Shown here piece by piece: positions 61,541-64,000 of a stretch of 64,000 bases of DNA. Position 1 is the stretch's first letter. Each line of letters opens with the position of its first letter. The DNA is from Clostridiales bacterium. GTDB lineage: Bacteria; Bacillota; Clostridia; Christensenellales; Aristaeellaceae. The DNA lies in NCBI GenBank assembly GCA_012837525.1, contig DUQZ01000062.1:1-64000 (forward strand), given 5' to 3'. The position numbers and the translations under genes were made by a program. A model generated the notes under the pieces. That model ran no database searches. It had not been told where the DNA came from and saw only the letters and a list, made by a program, of their open reading frames with translations.

Positions 61541-62985
61541 AGCTGATTTGCCTCCGCCAGCTCTGTCGCGGCGTCCAGCGCCTGTGTGCTTTGGATGGCC
61601 TCAATCCGCTCCCGCGCGCGCTTGCGCCACCGGCCGTATTTAAAGGCAAAATAGTTGATGGTGGCGCCTGCCAGCCAGGTGGCCAGCATCGCGTAATAAA
61701 TAGACTCTGGTCTGCCCAGTGGTGTCTCCGGCGTTTTGGTCCAGGCCACCAGCAAATAGGACAGCGGCACCCGCAGCAGCACTGAGGTGATGAGCGAAAT
61801 CCACATTGGCGTCATCGCGTCCCCTGCCCCGCGCATCACACCGGACATCGTCTGAATGACTGCCATGGCAATAAAACCAAGGGACAGGATGCGGATAAAG
61901 CGCATGCCCAGGTCGATGATCGCCTCTGTGCGGGTGAACAAACTCATGATGGAGCGGCCAAAGAGCAGCACCGCCAGCGTCATCACCGTTGCCACACCCA
62001 CCGCGAGGATGGCCCCCTGGGTGGCACCTTTTTGCACCCGCTCCACCTTGCCGGCACCGATGTTCTGGCCGGTGAAGGTGGTCATCGCCATGCCGAAGGA
62101 GAAGTTGGGCATCATCGCGAAGCCATCCACCCGCATGGAGATGATGGCAGTGGCGACCACATCCGGCCCGAAGCTGTTTTGCAGCCGCTGTACCAGAATC
62201 ATCGCCATGGAGAAGATAGCCTGCGTAAAGCCGGAGGGCATACCCAGGCGCAAAATCTCCCGGACGGTTTGCTGCTTTAGCTTCATGGTGCCCAGGCTGA
62301 TGTCAAAGGTCTGCTGCATGCGGGACAGTTTTAGATAGCACAGCACAGCCGAAACCGACTGCGCGATGACGGTTGCCCAGGCTACGCCGGGGACACCCAG
62401 GCGGAAGCCAATTACAAACCACAAGTCCAGCACGATATTTAAAACGCTGGTCAAGATTAAAAAGCCCAGAGCGGAAAAGCTGTCCCCCAGCCCGCGCAGG
62501 ACGCCGGATAGCACGTTATAAAAGGTAAAGCCGGCAATACCCAAAAAGTAAATCTGCAAATAGCTGATGGCACCTTCGATGATGGCCTCCGGCGTATCCA
62601 GCGCGCGGAGGATAAGGGGTGAGAGCGGCACTCCGATGGCCGTGATAATGAGGGAAACAATCGCAGTGAGTGTGATGCAGTTGCCAATCGCGGTCGAAAG
62701 CAGCTTGCGGTCCCTTGCGCCAAAGGCCTGGGAGACCAGGATGCCAGCGCCGGTTGAAATGCCGATGAACAGGGCAATCATGAACATCAAGATGGGGCCT
62801 GTGCTGCCAACGGAGGCAAGGGCATTGTCTCCCACGTACTGCCCGACCACCGCGGAGTCGGTGGAGGCATAGAGTTGCTGCGCGATATTGCCCACCAGCA
62901 TGGGCAGCGCGAACTCCAGAATCCGCTTCCATGGTGTGCCCACCGTCATATCCCGCGGAGAAAAAAGGGTTTTCAGCCTTTGCAT
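61537..62985 (-). CDS. MATE family efflux transporter
   Basis: 482 residues with twelve predicted membrane helices in two halves, the usual MATE layout. Typical runs are LPMLVGNIAQQLYASTDSAV near 28 and a matching LLRVPLSYLLVA region in the second half. MATE proteins export cationic drugs or metabolites with sodium or protons. It has a good promoter (63011-63044) divergent from a small basic protein gene. Its stop overlaps the lysoplasmalogenase-like gene. Confidence 0.95.
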   Translation of the reverse strand: MQRLKTLFSPRDMTVGTPWKRILEFALPMLVGNIAQQLYASTDSAVVGQYVGDNALASVGSTGPILMFMIALFIGISTGAGILVSQAFGARDRKLLSTAIGNCITLTAIVSLIITAIGVPLSPLILRALDTPEAIIEGAISYLQIYFLGIAGFTFYNVLSGVLRGLGDSFSALGFLILTSVLNIVLDLWFVIGFRLGVPGVAWATVIAQSVSAVLCYLKLSRMQQTFDISLGTMKLKQQTVREILRLGMPSGFTQAIFSMAMILVQRLQNSFGPDVVATAIISMRVDGFAMMPNFSFGMAMTTFTGQNIGAGKVERVQKGATQGAILAVGVATVMTLAVLLFGRSIMSLFTRTEAIIDLGMRFIRILSLGFIAMAVIQTMSGVMRGAGDAMTPMWISLITSVLLRVPLSYLLVAWTKTPETPLGRPESIYYAMLATWLAGATINYFAFKYGRWRKRARERIEAIQSTQALDAATELAEANQL

Positions 62986-63015
62986 AGTCTACCTGCTCTT
63001 TCTATATTGAAGTAT

Positions 63016-63044
63016 AGTATAAACCGTATGAATCAGGGATTCAA
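63016..63044 (-). promoter_or_regulatory. Promoter of the MATE operon
   Basis: Minus strand TTGAAT (63044-63039) and TATACT (63021-63016) with 17-bp spacing. A second TATACT overlaps it at 63016-63011. Confidence 0.7.
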
Positions 63045-63082
63045 GTTGCACAAAGACCGGGTAAAATCAAATGAGGTGTGAT

Positions 63083-63253
63083 ATGAACAAGAAAACAACC
63101 CCGGTATCAAAGATGAGTAAAAAAGACAAACAGAAAATCCACGCGAAACAGCGTGTGACCTGGTCTTTTTCGCCGGTGAGCCGGGTGAAACAGAGCAAAA
63201 AAGTGTATAAACGCAGTAAAATGAAGCGCCATTTTAAAGAGCAGGACAGCTGA
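63083..63253 (+). CDS. Small basic protein of unknown function
   Basis: 56 residues, 19 of them Lys or Arg, with no acidic cluster, signal peptide or membrane segment. Center SPVSRVKQSKKVYKRSKMK is strongly basic with one Trp and one Tyr. GAGG lies 6 bases before the ATG. The size and charge suggest nucleic acid or ribosome binding, but no family was recognised. It is between divergent MATE and downstream uppP, with 84 bp to the latter. Real translation is likely from the ribosome site and clean frame but is not certain. Confidence 0.65.
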   Translation: MNKKTTPVSKMSKKDKQKIHAKQRVTWSFSPVSRVKQSKKVYKRSKMKRHFKEQDS

Positions 63254-63267
63254 AACCCCATCTTTCA

Positions 63268-63297
63268 TTGACTGCGCGCAGCATATAGGGATAAAAT
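63268..63297 (+). promoter_or_regulatory. Promoter of uppP
   Basis: TTGACT (63268-63273) and TAAAAT (63292-63297) with 18-bp spacing, 40 bp before the uppP ATG. Confidence 0.65.
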
Positions 63298-63337
63298 AGC
63301 GCTGCCGGTTCAAGTTCTTTTCATGAAAGGAAGCACC

Positions 63338-64000
63338 ATGAGTTATCTGTTTTCTGCGATTGTGGGCATTGTGCAAGGTTTGGCCGAGTTTTTGCCCATC
63401 TCCTCCTCCGGACATATTATTGTGGCGGAGAAACTGCTGTCTCTTTTAGGATATGAAGGCAGCGCCAACCCCCTGGCCTTCTCCGTCATGCTGCACATGG
63501 GCACCCTGCTTGCGGTCGCGGTGATTTTCTGGAAGGACTGGATTGACATGATCCTGCATCCGGTTAAAAACCGGACCCTGCTGCTGCTGTTCATTGCCTC
63601 CCTGCCAGCGCTGCTTTTTGTAATCGCCTTTGGGGACGCCATCGACAGCCTGTTTGAAGGCTGGTTTTTGGGAATCGCCTTCCTGATTACCGCGGCCTTC
63701 CTTGTGCTCATTGAGATGGTTGGGCGCTGGAATACCGGACGCGCTAAAAAGACCGAAGTCAACATCCCTACCGCCGTTACCATGGGCGTCTTCCAGGGCA
63801 TCGCCCTCTTGCCCGGGGTGAGCCGCAGCGGCTCTACCCTGTTGGGCGGTGTGGCAAGCGGGCTGAACCGGCAGACCGCCGCTAAGTTCTCCTTTATGAT
63901 GTCTGCCCCGGCCATCCTGGGCGGCTTCTTGTCCGAAGGGAAAAAGGCGCTGGAGCAGGACGCGCTGCCCGCGATGTTCAGCCCCGAAAGCCTGATCGGC
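63338..64000 (+). CDS. uppP: Undecaprenyl-diphosphatase, 3' end cut by window
   Basis: Recycles undecaprenyl diphosphate to the monophosphate lipid carrier of cell-wall synthesis; loss of activity or overexpression changes bacitracin sensitivity. The visible 221 residues contain the first motif EFLPISSSGH near 17-26 and the second PGVSRSGSTLLGG near 162, with about six membrane helices so far. Typical family length is about 265-280, so roughly 50 residues are missing. ATG follows AAAGGA by 7 bases. No stop is reached before the window end. Confidence 0.95.
   Translation, partial: MSYLFSAIVGIVQGLAEFLPISSSGHIIVAEKLLSLLGYEGSANPLAFSVMLHMGTLLAVAVIFWKDWIDMILHPVKNRTLLLLFIASLPALLFVIAFGDAIDSLFEGWFLGIAFLITAAFLVLIEMVGRWNTGRAKKTEVNIPTAVTMGVFQGIALLPGVSRSGSTLLGGVASGLNRQTAAKFSFMMSAPAILGGFLSEGKKALEQDALPAMFSPESLIG

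Overview
The window is chromosomal DNA, fairly GC-rich by eye, from what looks like an anaerobic Clostridia-type Firmicute. A Christensenellales-like lineage is a guess. The evidence is a core set typical of that group: zapA-U32-mutS2, greA-lysS, LrgAB, a BMP/Nup nucleoside importer, DppA-type M55 peptidase, GGGtGRT protein, Xpt, Kbl/Tdh and MutS2 with an Smr tail. GGAGG ribosome sites, TTG/GTG starts and 1-14 bp gene overlaps are frequent. I see no rRNA, tRNA, CRISPR array, insertion sequence or prophage. No gene-free stretch exceeds 300 bases; the longest, 29961-30259, is a divergent promoter region.

Layout. 14-8553 (+): cyclophilin, ZapA, U32 protease-like hydroxylation protein, MutS2, a two-component pair and IspE. 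8618-9740 (-): flavin reductase and a small membrane protein. 9875-14414 (+): four-gene ABC-2 system of the GldA/GldF/GldG/DUF4340 type. 14415-23116 (-): heterodimeric ABC exporter, then greA-lysS-unknown-HAD/thymidylate kinase fusion-mnmA. 23228-29960 (-): AI-2E-family membrane protein, odd ABC-2 transporter, GH65 phosphorylase, M55 peptidase, TIM-barrel isomerase. 30260-32881 (+): clpB with an elaborate operator region. 32933-35957 (-): ATP-grasp, esterase, LrgA, LrgB. 36168-38223 (+): pgsA, guaB. 38284-48650 (-): CNNM protein, thioredoxin-reductase-like flavoprotein and a secreted protein; then tdh, kbl, trpS, lipase-like hydrolase, P1 peptidase, acpS, nnrDE. 48868-57823 (+): DUF5685-DnaJ-zinc ribbon triad, xpt, BMP nucleoside importer with a kinase, secreted SH3-like protein. 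57889-62985 (-): membrane-anchored hydrolase, GGGtGRT plus NifU-like pair, lysoplasmalogenase-like protein, MATE exporter. 63083-64000 (+): small basic protein and the start of uppP, cut by the window end.

How it works together. Much of the window is housekeeping: translation quality (LysS, TrpS, MnmA, U32), DNA maintenance (MutS2, TMK), envelope and lipid supply (IspE, PgsA, UppP, AcpS), nucleotide salvage (Xpt, importer, kinase, GuaB) and stress (ClpB). The least explained parts are the DUF5685 triad, whose first protein carries Asp motifs resembling squalene/phytoene synthases; the GGGtGRT/NifU-like pair; the ATP-grasp/esterase/LrgAB operon; the Gld-like ABC cluster; a thioredoxin-reductase-like flavoprotein without a pyridine-nucleotide motif; and a HAD-thymidylate kinase fusion. 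These are the best candidates for undescribed biology. All functional calls come from reading motifs and context, with no database search.
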